A stretch of 51,998 nt of DNA from Xanthobacteraceae bacterium (GTDB lineage Bacteria > Pseudomonadota > Alphaproteobacteria > Rhizobiales > Xanthobacteraceae): contig JANINJ010000025.1 of NCBI GenBank assembly GCA_024508855.1, positions 1-51,998 on the forward strand. Direction: 5' to 3'. Below, one piece after another: positions 8,170-16,420 of this stretch (the stretch's first letter is position 1; each line of letters opens with the position of its first letter). Position numbers and translations under genes: made by a program. The notes beneath the pieces are model-generated. The model saw only the letters and a program-made list of their open reading frames with translations, did no database searches and was not told the origin of the DNA.

Positions 8170-9297
8170 ATGCGGAAGACATGTTTGGGTATCGCCGCCA
8201 GCGTCGTCATGGCGGCAACCGCGGCGCAAGCTCAGGAAACCATCAAGATCGGATTGATCCAGCCGCTGACCGGCTCGGTGGCCTATAACGGCAAGACCGA
8301 CGTCAATGGCGCGACCCTGGCCGTCGACATGCGGAACGCCAAGGGCGGCGTGATGGGTAAGAAGATCGACCTGGTGGTCGAGGATGGCCAGTGCCGGCCC
8401 GCGGAATCGGTCAACGCGGCTGAAAAGCTGATCCAGCGCGACAAGGTCGTGGCGCTCGCGGGTGCGTTCTGCAGCTCGGCCACGTTGGCGGTGATGCCGG
8501 TCGCGGCAAACTACAAGATTCCACTGATCACCGGCGTGTCGTCGAACGCGTCGCTGACCGAAAAGGGCAACAAGTATTTCTTCCGCGCCACCGAGACGGA
8601 CGAACTGCTCGCCAAATCGTTTGCCAAGGTCGTGTTTGACACGCTGAAGCTTCGCAACGTCGCTTATATCGGCGTTAACGACGACTGGGGCCGCGGTGGT
8701 GTCGCCGAATTCGAGAAGCAGATGACCGCTCTCGGCGCGAAGACCGTGATGAAGGAATATTTCGAGCACGGCACCACGGATTTCTACACCCTGTTGACCA
8801 AGCTGAAGTCGTCGGGCGCCGACGGTGCGTTCGTTGCGGCGGAAACGCAGGACGGGTCGATCTTCGTCAAGCAGAAGGCGGAATTCGGTCTCCCGGTGAA
8901 AGTGTTCGGCGTCGGCTCCTGGGCAACCGCCGACTTCATCAAGCTGACCGGCGATGCGTCGGAAGGCCTGTATGCGGCCGTGCCGTATGCATCGACCATG
9001 ACGACGCCTAAGAACAAGGCATTCGTGGATGCGTATGTCGAGCGTTTCAAGGAGCCTCCGGGGAAGTATTCCGCTGCGGGTTTCAATTCGCTCAACATCA
9101 TGATGGATGCGATCGAACGCGCTGGCTCGACCGATGCGGAGAAGATCCGGGAGTCACTGACGAAGACCAACTATGAAGGTCCGAACGGCCATTTCCAGTT
9201 CGATGCCAAAGGACAGGCAACGGGCTTCAGCGTCGTGCTCGTGCAGTTGCAGAAGGGCGTTCCGAACGTGATTGCCACAACGACGGTCGAACACTGA
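8170..9297 (+). CDS. Branched-chain-type ABC transporter substrate-binding protein
   Basis: A 375-residue periplasmic binding protein of the Leu/Ile/Val-binding family (Peripla_BP_6). The signal peptide is MRKTCLGIAASVVMAATAAQA, with cleavage likely before QETIKIG. The mature N-terminus IKIGLIQPLTGSVAYNG is typical, as is the central PLITGVSSNASLT segment. The ATG at 8170 is chosen over the one at 8149 because GAGGAGAGAGGGA directly precedes it and the signal peptide begins there. It heads a full livKHMGF-like set. Paralogues of this family bind aromatic acids, amides and urea as often as amino acids, so the ligand is probably the compound degraded by neighbouring enzymes. Confidence 0.88.
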   Translation: MRKTCLGIAASVVMAATAAQAQETIKIGLIQPLTGSVAYNGKTDVNGATLAVDMRNAKGGVMGKKIDLVVEDGQCRPAESVNAAEKLIQRDKVVALAGAFCSSATLAVMPVAANYKIPLITGVSSNASLTEKGNKYFFRATETDELLAKSFAKVVFDTLKLRNVAYIGVNDDWGRGGVAEFEKQMTALGAKTVMKEYFEHGTTDFYTLLTKLKSSGADGAFVAAETQDGSIFVKQKAEFGLPVKVFGVGSWATADFIKLTGDASEGLYAAVPYASTMTTPKNKAFVDAYVERFKEPPGKYSAAGFNSLNIMMDAIERAGSTDAEKIRESLTKTNYEGPNGHFQFDAKGQATGFSVVLVQLQKGVPNVIATTTVEH

Positions 9298-9319
9298 CCG
9301 TAACTGCGTCTAGAACGGT

Positions 9320-9360
9320 TCCTTGCCCTCGTCGCGGCCGATCCGCGATGCGGGCAAGGA
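9320..9360 (+). other. Stable intercistronic hairpin between binding protein and permease genes
   Basis: TCCTTGCCC at 9320-9328 pairs perfectly with 9352-9360. After a 3x3 internal loop, TCGCGG at 9332-9337 pairs with CCGCGA at 9343-9348 around a 5-nt loop. There is no U-tract, so it is more like an mRNA-stabilising or attenuating hairpin than a terminator. It would let the binding protein be made in excess over the membrane subunits. Confidence 0.6.
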
Positions 9361-9401
9361 CGACTTCCTGAGAAACGCACTCCAACAACAAGACGCGTGC
9401 G

Positions 9402-10274
9402 ATGGATTTCCTGCTTCAATTGCTGGCGAACGGCCTGGTCAATGGCACGTTCTACGCACTGTCGGCTCTGGGCCTGACATTGATCTTCGGATTGATGCGT
9501 GTGGTCAATTTCGCGCATGGCGAGCTTTACATGGTGGGCGGCCTGATCGGCTGGGCCCTTACCGAACTCGTGGGCGCAAATTTTTTTCTCGCATTGCTGA
9601 TTGTCGTCATTGCCACTGGCGCGGCCGGCTATCTGATCGATCGCTGGCTGATTGAGCGGGTCCGCAATCAAGGCGCTGAAAGCGGCATTCTGCTGACCAT
9701 CGGAATTTCGATCTTTCTCACCAATACGGCACTCTTGATCGTCGGTACGGTGCCGCACAAGGTGCTGTCGCCGTTTGCGAACAAACCGCTGTTTCTCGGC
9801 CCGGTTGTGTTGACGCAATCGCGGCTTTCCATCGTGGCGATTTGCGCCGTTCTCATGCTTGCCGTGCATCTGCTGATCAAGCACACCACGCTCGGTCGCG
9901 CGATGCGAGCGACCGTTCAGGATGCGATGGCGGCGAGCCTGGTCGGCATCCGCACCGAACGCATTCATGGTTTCACCTTCGCCCTCGGTACGGCGCTGGC
10001 AAGCGCCGCCGGCGCGCTGTTGGGCTCAATCTACGTCACGCAACCGACTATCGGTGGTCTGGTGAGCTTGAAAGCGTTCGTGGTTGTTATCCTTGGCGGC
10101 CTTGGCAGTTTCGCGGGTGCGATCATCGGCGGCCTGGTACTCGGAGTCGCCGAGGCTCTCTGGGGCGGCTATTTCGCGACCGGCTATGTCGACGCCATCG
10201 GCTTCGCGCTGGTCATCGTCATGCTTCTGGTGCGTCCCTATGGCCTGTTCTCGGTCAAGTCGGAGCGCGCGTGA
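9402..10274 (+). CDS. Branched-chain-type ABC transporter permease (LivH-like)
   Basis: A 290-residue inner-membrane permease of the LivH family. The signature ALGLTLIFGLMRVVNFAHGELYMVG near residues 25-50 and the C-terminal VVIILGGLGSFAGAIIGGLVLG loop are both family hallmarks. About eight hydrophobic segments are visible. It starts 104 bases after the binding protein stop, across a strong hairpin, and its stop overlaps the LivM start. It forms the channel with the next permease. Confidence 0.9.
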   Translation: MDFLLQLLANGLVNGTFYALSALGLTLIFGLMRVVNFAHGELYMVGGLIGWALTELVGANFFLALLIVVIATGAAGYLIDRWLIERVRNQGAESGILLTIGISIFLTNTALLIVGTVPHKVLSPFANKPLFLGPVVLTQSRLSIVAICAVLMLAVHLLIKHTTLGRAMRATVQDAMAASLVGIRTERIHGFTFALGTALASAAGALLGSIYVTQPTIGGLVSLKAFVVVILGGLGSFAGAIIGGLVLGVAEALWGGYFATGYVDAIGFALVIVMLLVRPYGLFSVKSERA

Positions 10275-11218
10275 TGATTTTCGAACGCCGTTTCCTGCTT
10301 GGCGCGCTCGCGATCGCCATCGTCTTCCCGCTGCTCGGCTGGAGCGAGTACGTGATCCACGTTGGCGTGCTGATCATGTTTTCCATCATGCTGGCGACCG
10401 GGTTCAACCTGATCGTCGGTTATGTCGGTGAGTTTTCGCTCGGCCATACCGCGTTTCTCGGAATAGGCGCCTATACGGCCGCGCTATTGTCGTCGAGCCT
10501 CGGCATGCCGATCTTTTTCAATATCGCGGCGGCCGCCGTGGTGGCGGCCATTGCCGGGTTCTTTATCGGCGCTGTGACGTTACGGCTGCGCGGCCCGTTC
10601 TTCGTCATCGTGACGCTCTGCTTCGCGGAAGTGCTTCGCATCGTCGCCAATAACTGGGTGGCGCTGACGAACGGTCCGATGGGCATTGCCGGTATCGTCA
10701 AGCCGGCCTGGATGGCACAGCAGACTGCCCTGCAACAGAAGATCGATTTCTATTACATCGGCCTGGCGTTGGTGACGGTCTGCGTCTACTTCGCCTATCG
10801 CTTCGTGTATTCGTTTCTCGGCCGCGCCGTCGTGACCATTCGCGAGAACCGTTTTGTCGCGCAATCGGTGGGCATCTGGCCCTATTCATACAGCCTGCTG
10901 GCTTTCGTCGTTGCGTCCGCCATGGCAGGCGTAGCGGGTGCGTTCTATGCCCATTACGTATCGTATGTCGGGCCGGAAGTGTTCGGTTTCCCCTTCATGA
11001 TCTCGATGATCATCATGGTTCTGCTCGGCGGAAAGGGGACGTTGATTGGCCCCGTCATCGGACCGGTCATCGTCGTGCTGCTTGAGGAATATCTGCGCGA
11101 CTTCAAGGATCTGCGCTTCTCCATTTTCGGTCTCGTCATCGTCGCGGTCGTCCTGTTCGTCCCGCAAGGCCTCATGGGCTTTGTCGCTGCTCGACGCGAG
11201 CAGTATGCGCGAAAGTGA
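10274..11218 (+). CDS. Branched-chain-type ABC transporter permease (LivM-like)
   Basis: A 314-residue permease of the LivM family. ATGFNLIVGYVGEFSLGHTAFLGIGAYTAALL near residues 35-67 is the typical N-terminal signature, and MVLLGGKGTLIGPVIG near residue 250 is the EAA-like ATPase-docking loop. The start is set at the ATG at 10274, which shares one base with the LivH stop (TGATG); longer upstream frames run antisense-like through LivH. It pairs with LivH and is followed closely by the LivG-like ATPase. Confidence 0.9.
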   Translation: MIFERRFLLGALAIAIVFPLLGWSEYVIHVGVLIMFSIMLATGFNLIVGYVGEFSLGHTAFLGIGAYTAALLSSSLGMPIFFNIAAAAVVAAIAGFFIGAVTLRLRGPFFVIVTLCFAEVLRIVANNWVALTNGPMGIAGIVKPAWMAQQTALQQKIDFYYIGLALVTVCVYFAYRFVYSFLGRAVVTIRENRFVAQSVGIWPYSYSLLAFVVASAMAGVAGAFYAHYVSYVGPEVFGFPFMISMIIMVLLGGKGTLIGPVIGPVIVVLLEEYLRDFKDLRFSIFGLVIVAVVLFVPQGLMGFVAARREQYARK

Positions 11219-11225
11219 GCAAGGC

Positions 11226-11987
11226 ATGCTGCAGGTCGATAACATCACCAAGAACTTCGGCGGCATCACTGCGGTTGCCGATGTCAGTTTCGCGATCAAC
11301 AAGGGTGAGGTGGTCAGCCTGATCGGCCCCAACGGAGCCGGGAAGACGACGTGCTTCAACCTGATTACCGGCTTCTACCGGCCGACGGCAGGACGGGTGC
11401 AATTCGAAGGCACCGATATCACGGCGTTCGACCCGCATCGCGTGGCTCGCCTCGGCGTGGTCCGGACGTTCCAGAAGACCAACGTGCTGCCGCGGCTGAA
11501 TGTATTCGAGAACGTTCTTGCCGCGCGGCACCTTCACGGCGAGACGTCGATCCTGCGGGCATTCTTTCCGGGTAAGGCGGTTCGCGTTCGCGAGAAGCGC
11601 GTTCGGGACGAAGCCGCCGATCTGATCGAGACATTGGGCCTGCTGGCCCGGATCGACACGCCCGCGGAATCGCTGTCGTGCGGCGAGCTGCGGTTGCTGG
11701 AAGTCGCAGTAGCGCTCAGCGCCGGTCCCCGATTGCTGATGCTGGATGAGCCGGCCGCCGGTCTGAATACGCAGGAAGCCGAACGCCTCGCCGACATTCT
11801 GAAACAACTGGTCGGAACGCGTGTCGATGCGCTGCTGCTGGTCGAACATAATATGAGCCTCGTCATGAGCGTGTCCCACCGCGTCGTGGTGCTGAACTTC
11901 GGACGCAAGCTGATGGAAGGATCGCCGGAGCAGGTGCGCAACAGCGCGGAAGTGATCGAAGCCTATCTCGGAAAGCCGGTCGAATGA
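11226..11987 (+). CDS. Branched-chain-type ABC transporter ATPase (LivG-like)
   Basis: A 253-residue ATPase. Walker A (GPNGAGKTT) is at residues 34-42, FNLITGFYRPTAG follows, and the LivG-typical VVRTFQKTNVLPRLNVFENVL Q-loop is clear. The signature reads LSCGELRLLEVAVAL, with Cys where most relatives have Tyr or Gly. Walker B is LLMLDEPAAGL. The ATG at 11226 is 7 bases after the LivM stop and begins the ABC homology; the longer open frame upstream is shadow. The stop overlaps the LivF-like start by 4 bases. Confidence 0.9.
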   Translation: MLQVDNITKNFGGITAVADVSFAINKGEVVSLIGPNGAGKTTCFNLITGFYRPTAGRVQFEGTDITAFDPHRVARLGVVRTFQKTNVLPRLNVFENVLAARHLHGETSILRAFFPGKAVRVREKRVRDEAADLIETLGLLARIDTPAESLSCGELRLLEVAVALSAGPRLLMLDEPAAGLNTQEAERLADILKQLVGTRVDALLLVEHNMSLVMSVSHRVVVLNFGRKLMEGSPEQVRNSAEVIEAYLGKPVE

Positions 11988-12697
11988 GCATGTTGCTTGA
12001 ACTCACCGGAATCGAGGCGGCGTACGGGAAACTCAAGGCGCTTCACGGCGTCAGTTTTTCGGTTGCTCAGGCCGAGATCGTGGCGTTGCTGGGAGCGAAT
12101 GGCGCTGGCAAGAGCACGACCCTTCGGGTCATCTCCGGGCTGATGAAGGCCAGCGCCGGCAACGTGGTGTTCAACGGCAAGCCCATCGCCAATCTGCGCC
12201 CGGATCTCATTCTGAAACTGGGCATCGCGCATTGTCCGGAAGAGCGCCACGTCTGGCCGGAAATGACGGTCGAGGAAAACCTGCGGCTCGGTGGCTATAC
12301 CTGCTCCAGCAAGACTGAACTGGAACAGCGTCTCGAAAAGGTAGTCCAGCCGTTCGCGCGGCTGCGTGAGCGCTATCGCCAATTGGCGGGAACGCTGTCG
12401 GGCGGTGAGCAGCAGATGCTTGCAATCGCGCGGGCGCTGATGTCGTCGCCCCGGCTTCTCCTGCTCGACGAACCCAGCCTCGGTCTCGCGCCGCGGATCA
12501 CGCAGGAGCTGCTCGATATCTTTCGGCAACTGCGTGATGGCGGGATGACCATTGTGCTGGTCGAGCAGAATGTGCACAACGCGCTTTCGGTTGCGAGCCG
12601 GGCTTATGTATTCGAGACCGGCCGTGTCGTGGCTGAAGACACCGCAAAGTCGCTTCTCGGCAATCCCGATCTGCTGCGCGCGTATCTGGGAGGGTAG
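11984..12697 (+). CDS. Branched-chain-type ABC transporter ATPase (LivF-like)
   Basis: A 237-residue ATPase, the usual size of LivF. Walker A (GANGAGKST) is at residues 37-45, the Q-loop lies in CPEERHVWPEMTVEENL, the signature is LSGGEQQMLAIARAL and Walker B is LLLLDEPSLGLAPRI. It is coupled by a 4-base overlap to LivG and completes the importer. The aspartate-dehydrogenase-like gene follows after 41 bases, probably in the same transcript. Confidence 0.92.
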   Translation: MSMLLELTGIEAAYGKLKALHGVSFSVAQAEIVALLGANGAGKSTTLRVISGLMKASAGNVVFNGKPIANLRPDLILKLGIAHCPEERHVWPEMTVEENLRLGGYTCSSKTELEQRLEKVVQPFARLRERYRQLAGTLSGGEQQMLAIARALMSSPRLLLLDEPSLGLAPRITQELLDIFRQLRDGGMTIVLVEQNVHNALSVASRAYVFETGRVVAEDTAKSLLGNPDLLRAYLGG

Positions 12698-12738
12698 AGG
12701 TCGATGAAGCCGGGTGCCAATGCGACAGGTGAAGTCTG

Positions 12739-13554
12739 ATGACGGCAGCCATTCCCGTTGCCGTCAGTGGATTTGGCTCGGTCGGCAAGGCCCTGGCGCG
12801 GCGCCTGCTTGCCGGCGTGCCCGGCTTCGAGCTGGCCGCCATCGGGTCACGCGATCCCGCACGAACGAGCGTTCAGGTGGAGCGGACTCTCGGCCGCAGC
12901 TATCCGGTCCTGGATTCGCGTGCCCTAAACGGGTCTGCCAGCATTCTGCTGGAGTGCGCCCCGGCAGGTGCATTCCGAAGCATCGTTGAGCCTGCGCTGA
13001 TCGCGGGCATGACCGTGGTGACGATCAGCGCCGCCGCACTACTCGATAATCTCGATCTCGAGACGATCGCCGCGCACAGCAAGGGACGCATTCTTCTCGC
13101 CAGCGGTGCCATCGCAGGACTTGACGCGATCAAGGCCGCGCGGCTCGAGAAGATCGAGAGCGTGCGCATGATTACCCGCAAGCCGCCGCAATCGTTGGCG
13201 CGCACGAGCTGGATGCAGACCCACAACGTCGATGTGGATGCGATGACGGATGCGGTCTGCGTTTTTTCCGGAACGGCGCGGGATGCTGCACGGCAATTTC
13301 CGGCGAACGCCAATGTCGCTGCGGCGGTGTCGCTCGCGGGAGCGGGCCCCGATCGCACGATGGTCGAAATCTGGGCCGATCCGGCGGTCGAGAGAAACAC
13401 GCATTCCGTATTTCTCGATTCAGACGCGGCCAGGATCGAAGTGAAGATCGCCAATTATCCGAGTCCGGATAATCCGGCGACCAGCCGCATTGCTGCGTTG
13501 AGCATGCTGGCCACGCTGATCAGCCTGACCTGTCCGCTTTCGATCGGCACTTGA
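12739..13554 (+). CDS. Aspartate dehydrogenase-like NAD(P)-dependent oxidoreductase
   Basis: A 271-residue protein of the NadX/aspartate dehydrogenase family. A Rossmann motif GFGSVG is at residues 11-16. The family fingerprints LLASGAIAGLDAIKAARL in the middle and FPANANVAAAVSLAGAGPDRTMV followed by ADPAVERNTHSV in the last third are very clear. Known members oxidise L-aspartate to iminoaspartate for NAD synthesis. There is no nadA, nadB or nadC here, and the gene sits at the end of a catabolic importer operon, so a role in releasing ammonia from, or dehydrogenating, a pathway intermediate is as likely as NAD synthesis. Confidence 0.8.
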   Translation: MTAAIPVAVSGFGSVGKALARRLLAGVPGFELAAIGSRDPARTSVQVERTLGRSYPVLDSRALNGSASILLECAPAGAFRSIVEPALIAGMTVVTISAAALLDNLDLETIAAHSKGRILLASGAIAGLDAIKAARLEKIESVRMITRKPPQSLARTSWMQTHNVDVDAMTDAVCVFSGTARDAARQFPANANVAAAVSLAGAGPDRTMVEIWADPAVERNTHSVFLDSDAARIEVKIANYPSPDNPATSRIAALSMLATLISLTCPLSIGT

Positions 13555-13578
13555 GGCAATCTGCTTGATCCGGAATCG

Positions 13579-14982
13579 TCAGTAAGCAGCCTGAGCGGAC
13601 CCGCCGGCGCGCGGATCGGCAGCAAGCTCGATCAAGCGATCTGGGGCGATGCGCAGCACCTGTTGCACGGATCCTTGCGAAAGCGGGGCAACGCCGCGCA
13701 AGGCGATGCCTTCGGGCAGCTTTGCGCCGGGCTCGGCCGATAGTTCGTCGCTTTCCGTCAGCGCCCAGCGCGGATTGGTCACCGCCTCGACCGGTGAAGT
13801 ACCCGCAAGCAGTTCGGTGACGGTCTGTGCATTCCACGGCAGTTGATTGATGCCGCCCGGCGTTGCGCCCGCAAGCAGTTCGTCCGGTCGCTCCAGCGCC
13901 CAGCCATGCAAGGTCGTCGGCGGAACGCGACCCGCGCGCGGCGCGTTGCGTGCCTCCGGTGGTGCAGCGAGGTCGAACCCGCGGCCCGGTCGGTTGGTAA
14001 GAACCAGTCCGTTGGAGAGCACGATCCCCGAAGCGAATTGAGGAAACGAATTGCTGTGCAGGACGACGACGACATTGCCTTCGCTGTCGGCTGCCGTGAC
14101 CACCGACGTGCCGCCGTCGGTTGCCAGCCGTCCGACGCGCTTGGCCTCGGCGCGCTCGGCGCGAACGATTGAGACCAGCGGCTCCGATGTATCGCGTGCG
14201 CGCGTTACGAGGTTGACAAGCCTGCGGCCGGAGGTCGGCTCCGGCGTCACGATCATGCGTGTGCCATCGTCAAGAACGGTGGCCTCAGCAGCCATCTGCC
14301 GCGCGGGGCGGATCGCCAAGTCCGCTTTTGTGAGGATGCCGCCCTTGGCTTGCAATTCCTTCAGATAGAGGTCACCGGCTGCGCCTGCGAATAGATCCGC
14401 GCCATCCCTGACGAAGTCACGCAGCAAGGCGCCGAGGCCGGGAAGGCGGCGGAGCGATCCGAGGGCAGGGCGTTTCCCATCGGGTGCATAGGGAGAGTTC
14501 GGACTCCAGCGCGCCAGCAACTCTTCGGCTTGAATATAATAGTTGAGCGCGACACGGCTCCATGGCACGCCCGCTTCGGCGGCCGCGATTGCTGGCGCGG
14601 CCAGTTTGTCGAGACCGAGACGGCAAAATCGATGCAAGGTCGCATAACCGTCCGGTGCGCCTGGAACGCCGACCGAGCGTGGACCGAGCCGCTCCAGCTT
14701 TTCGCCATCGGCAATCGCGCGAGCACCCGGACCGACGCTGACAACGGCTTCGAAAGGCCCGCCGGCTCGCCGAAACAGCGCGACCAGATCGCCGCCGAGT
14801 CCGCATTTCATCGGCAGTGCGACGTCTTCCATGAAACAGGCCGCAAGCGCAGCGTCGAAGGCGTTACCACCGGCAGCATAAGCGCCGATCCCGGCGCTGG
14901 TCGCGGCATGATGGGCCGACGAGACCACGCGCGGTCCGCTGACCCCGATCCTCTCGCGAATGCGCTCGATGCTCATCGGCAT
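13579..14982 (-). CDS. Gamma-glutamyltransferase-family N-terminal nucleophile hydrolase
   Basis: A 467-residue protein of the gamma-glutamyltransferase (GGT) superfamily. The N-terminus (VSSAHHAATSAGIGAYAAGGNAFDAALAACF) matches the large-subunit start. The self-cleavage site is visible near residue 292 in DGGTSVVTAADSEGNVVVV, where Thr would become the N-terminal nucleophile. FASGIVLSNGLVLTNRPGRGFD corresponds to the small-subunit substrate loop. It is shorter than classical GGTs (about 530-580 residues) and I see no signal peptide, so it is probably cytoplasmic. Relatives include amidohydrolases such as HpxW, so amide hydrolysis is an alternative function. It is on the opposite strand to the importer and 6 bases downstream of the aldehyde dehydrogenase, in one unit with it and the dioxygenase. 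Confidence 0.75.
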   Translation of the reverse strand: MPMSIERIRERIGVSGPRVVSSAHHAATSAGIGAYAAGGNAFDAALAACFMEDVALPMKCGLGGDLVALFRRAGGPFEAVVSVGPGARAIADGEKLERLGPRSVGVPGAPDGYATLHRFCRLGLDKLAAPAIAAAEAGVPWSRVALNYYIQAEELLARWSPNSPYAPDGKRPALGSLRRLPGLGALLRDFVRDGADLFAGAAGDLYLKELQAKGGILTKADLAIRPARQMAAEATVLDDGTRMIVTPEPTSGRRLVNLVTRARDTSEPLVSIVRAERAEAKRVGRLATDGGTSVVTAADSEGNVVVVLHSNSFPQFASGIVLSNGLVLTNRPGRGFDLAAPPEARNAPRAGRVPPTTLHGWALERPDELLAGATPGGINQLPWNAQTVTELLAGTSPVEAVTNPRWALTESDELSAEPGAKLPEGIALRGVAPLSQGSVQQVLRIAPDRLIELAADPRAGGSAQAAY

Positions 14983-14988
14983 TCTCCC

Positions 14989-16413
14989 CTAGGCACGGAT
15001 ACCGATGAACTTGACCTGGGAGAATTCCTCGATGGCATAACGCAGGCCTTCCCGTCCGACGCCACTCTGTTTCATTCCGCCGAACGGATAGATGTCGAGC
15101 CGGAAGCGGCTGGCCTCATTGATCCACAGGGCTCCGACGTCGAATTGGTCGGCGAACTGAAATGCGGAGCGCAGGTTGCTTGTGAACACGGCGCCCTGCA
15201 GGCCGAACGGTGAATCGTTTGCAAGCGCAAGCCCGTCGGCGACGCCCTCGAACGGGACCACGATGGCCATCGGACCGAACACTTCCTCGCGCCATAGTCG
15301 CGCGGTGCGTGGAACATTCAGCAGGATACCCGGCGACACCAGTGCATCGGTGTGCTGCGGCTCGAGAGCATACGTCGCGCCCGATGCGATCGCGTCCTCG
15401 CACATCGCCATCACCCGTTCCGCAGCCGCGCGGCTGACCATCGGGCCGACATCGGTGGCCGGATCGTCGGCGCGTCCGACCTTCAGTTTTGAGGCCGCCG
15501 CGGCAAAGCTTTGCACGAAGGCATCGAACACCGGCTTTTCAACCAGAACGCGCTGCGCCGAGATGCATTGCTGACCGCTGGCTTCGAAGGCGGCGGCTGC
15601 AATCTTCTGGGCGGCTTCCTGTATGTCGGCATCGGCGAGTACGACGTTGGCAGCATTGGAGCCGAGCTCGGCCACGAATTTCTTGGCACCGGCGGCGCGG
15701 GCGAGGGCGTCTCCCGCCGTCGTACCGCCGGTGAACGAAACGGCGCGCACGGTCGGATGCGATGCAAGCGCCAGCGCCGTTTCCTTGTCGCCGGTCAGGA
15801 CCGTGAACAGTCCCTTCGGCCAGCCTGCATCCTGGAAGAGCCGCGCGAGCCGCAGAGCCGTTCGTGTCCCTGCGGGCGCGGGCTTTGTTATGACGGCATT
15901 GCCGGCAGCGATCGCCGGCGCAACCTTCTGCACCAGCAGATTGACCGGGGCGTTGAACGGCGTGATCCCGGCGACGACGCCATAAGGCACGTGGCGGGTA
16001 TAACCAAAGTGTCCCGCGCCGGCGGCCGTCACGTCGAGCGGCAGCACTTCGCCGCCGAGTTGGGTCAGCGTGGCCGCGGTGGCCTCGAGAAACTCTGCGC
16101 CGCGGCGAACCTCGCCTCGCGCAATACGGATCGGCTTGCCGACATCTTCGCAGATCAGCGCTGCAATCTCATCGACGGTTTGCGACAGCGCATCCGCGGC
16201 ACTCTTCAGCCAGCCGACACGTTGATGCACCGGTGACAAACGATGCGCTGCGAACGCAGCCGTTGCGACCGCTACTGCCGCTTCGACGCCACTCTGTCCG
16301 GACTCGGCGATCCGCCCGATGATCCGGCCGTCCTGCGGACGCACCTGATCGAAGGTCGGAGCATCGGATGGTTTTTCGTCTCCGAGAAAGGAGCTGATGA
16401 TGGGTGTTGTCAT
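14989..16413 (-). CDS. NAD(P)-dependent aldehyde dehydrogenase
   Basis: A 474-residue aldehyde dehydrogenase, which oxidises aldehydes to acids. The catalytic Cys lies in ASGQQCISAQRVLVEK, a little before residue 280, with the general-base Glu in KFVAELGSNAANVVL upstream. The cofactor-binding GITPFNAPVNLLVQKVAPA and the C-terminal PFGGMKQSGVGREGLRYA are standard. I chose the ATG at 16413 (7 bases after the dioxygenase stop); an ATG at 16434 overlapping the dioxygenase by 14 bases is also possible. Being between a ring-cleavage dioxygenase and a GGT-family protein, it most likely oxidises a semialdehyde formed by ring opening. Confidence 0.88.
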   Translation of the reverse strand: MTTPIISSFLGDEKPSDAPTFDQVRPQDGRIIGRIAESGQSGVEAAVAVATAAFAAHRLSPVHQRVGWLKSAADALSQTVDEIAALICEDVGKPIRIARGEVRRGAEFLEATAATLTQLGGEVLPLDVTAAGAGHFGYTRHVPYGVVAGITPFNAPVNLLVQKVAPAIAAGNAVITKPAPAGTRTALRLARLFQDAGWPKGLFTVLTGDKETALALASHPTVRAVSFTGGTTAGDALARAAGAKKFVAELGSNAANVVLADADIQEAAQKIAAAAFEASGQQCISAQRVLVEKPVFDAFVQSFAAAASKLKVGRADDPATDVGPMVSRAAAERVMAMCEDAIASGATYALEPQHTDALVSPGILLNVPRTARLWREEVFGPMAIVVPFEGVADGLALANDSPFGLQGAVFTSNLRSAFQFADQFDVGALWINEASRFRLDIYPFGGMKQSGVGREGLRYAIEEFSQVKFIGIRA

Positions 16414-16420
16414 GCCGATA

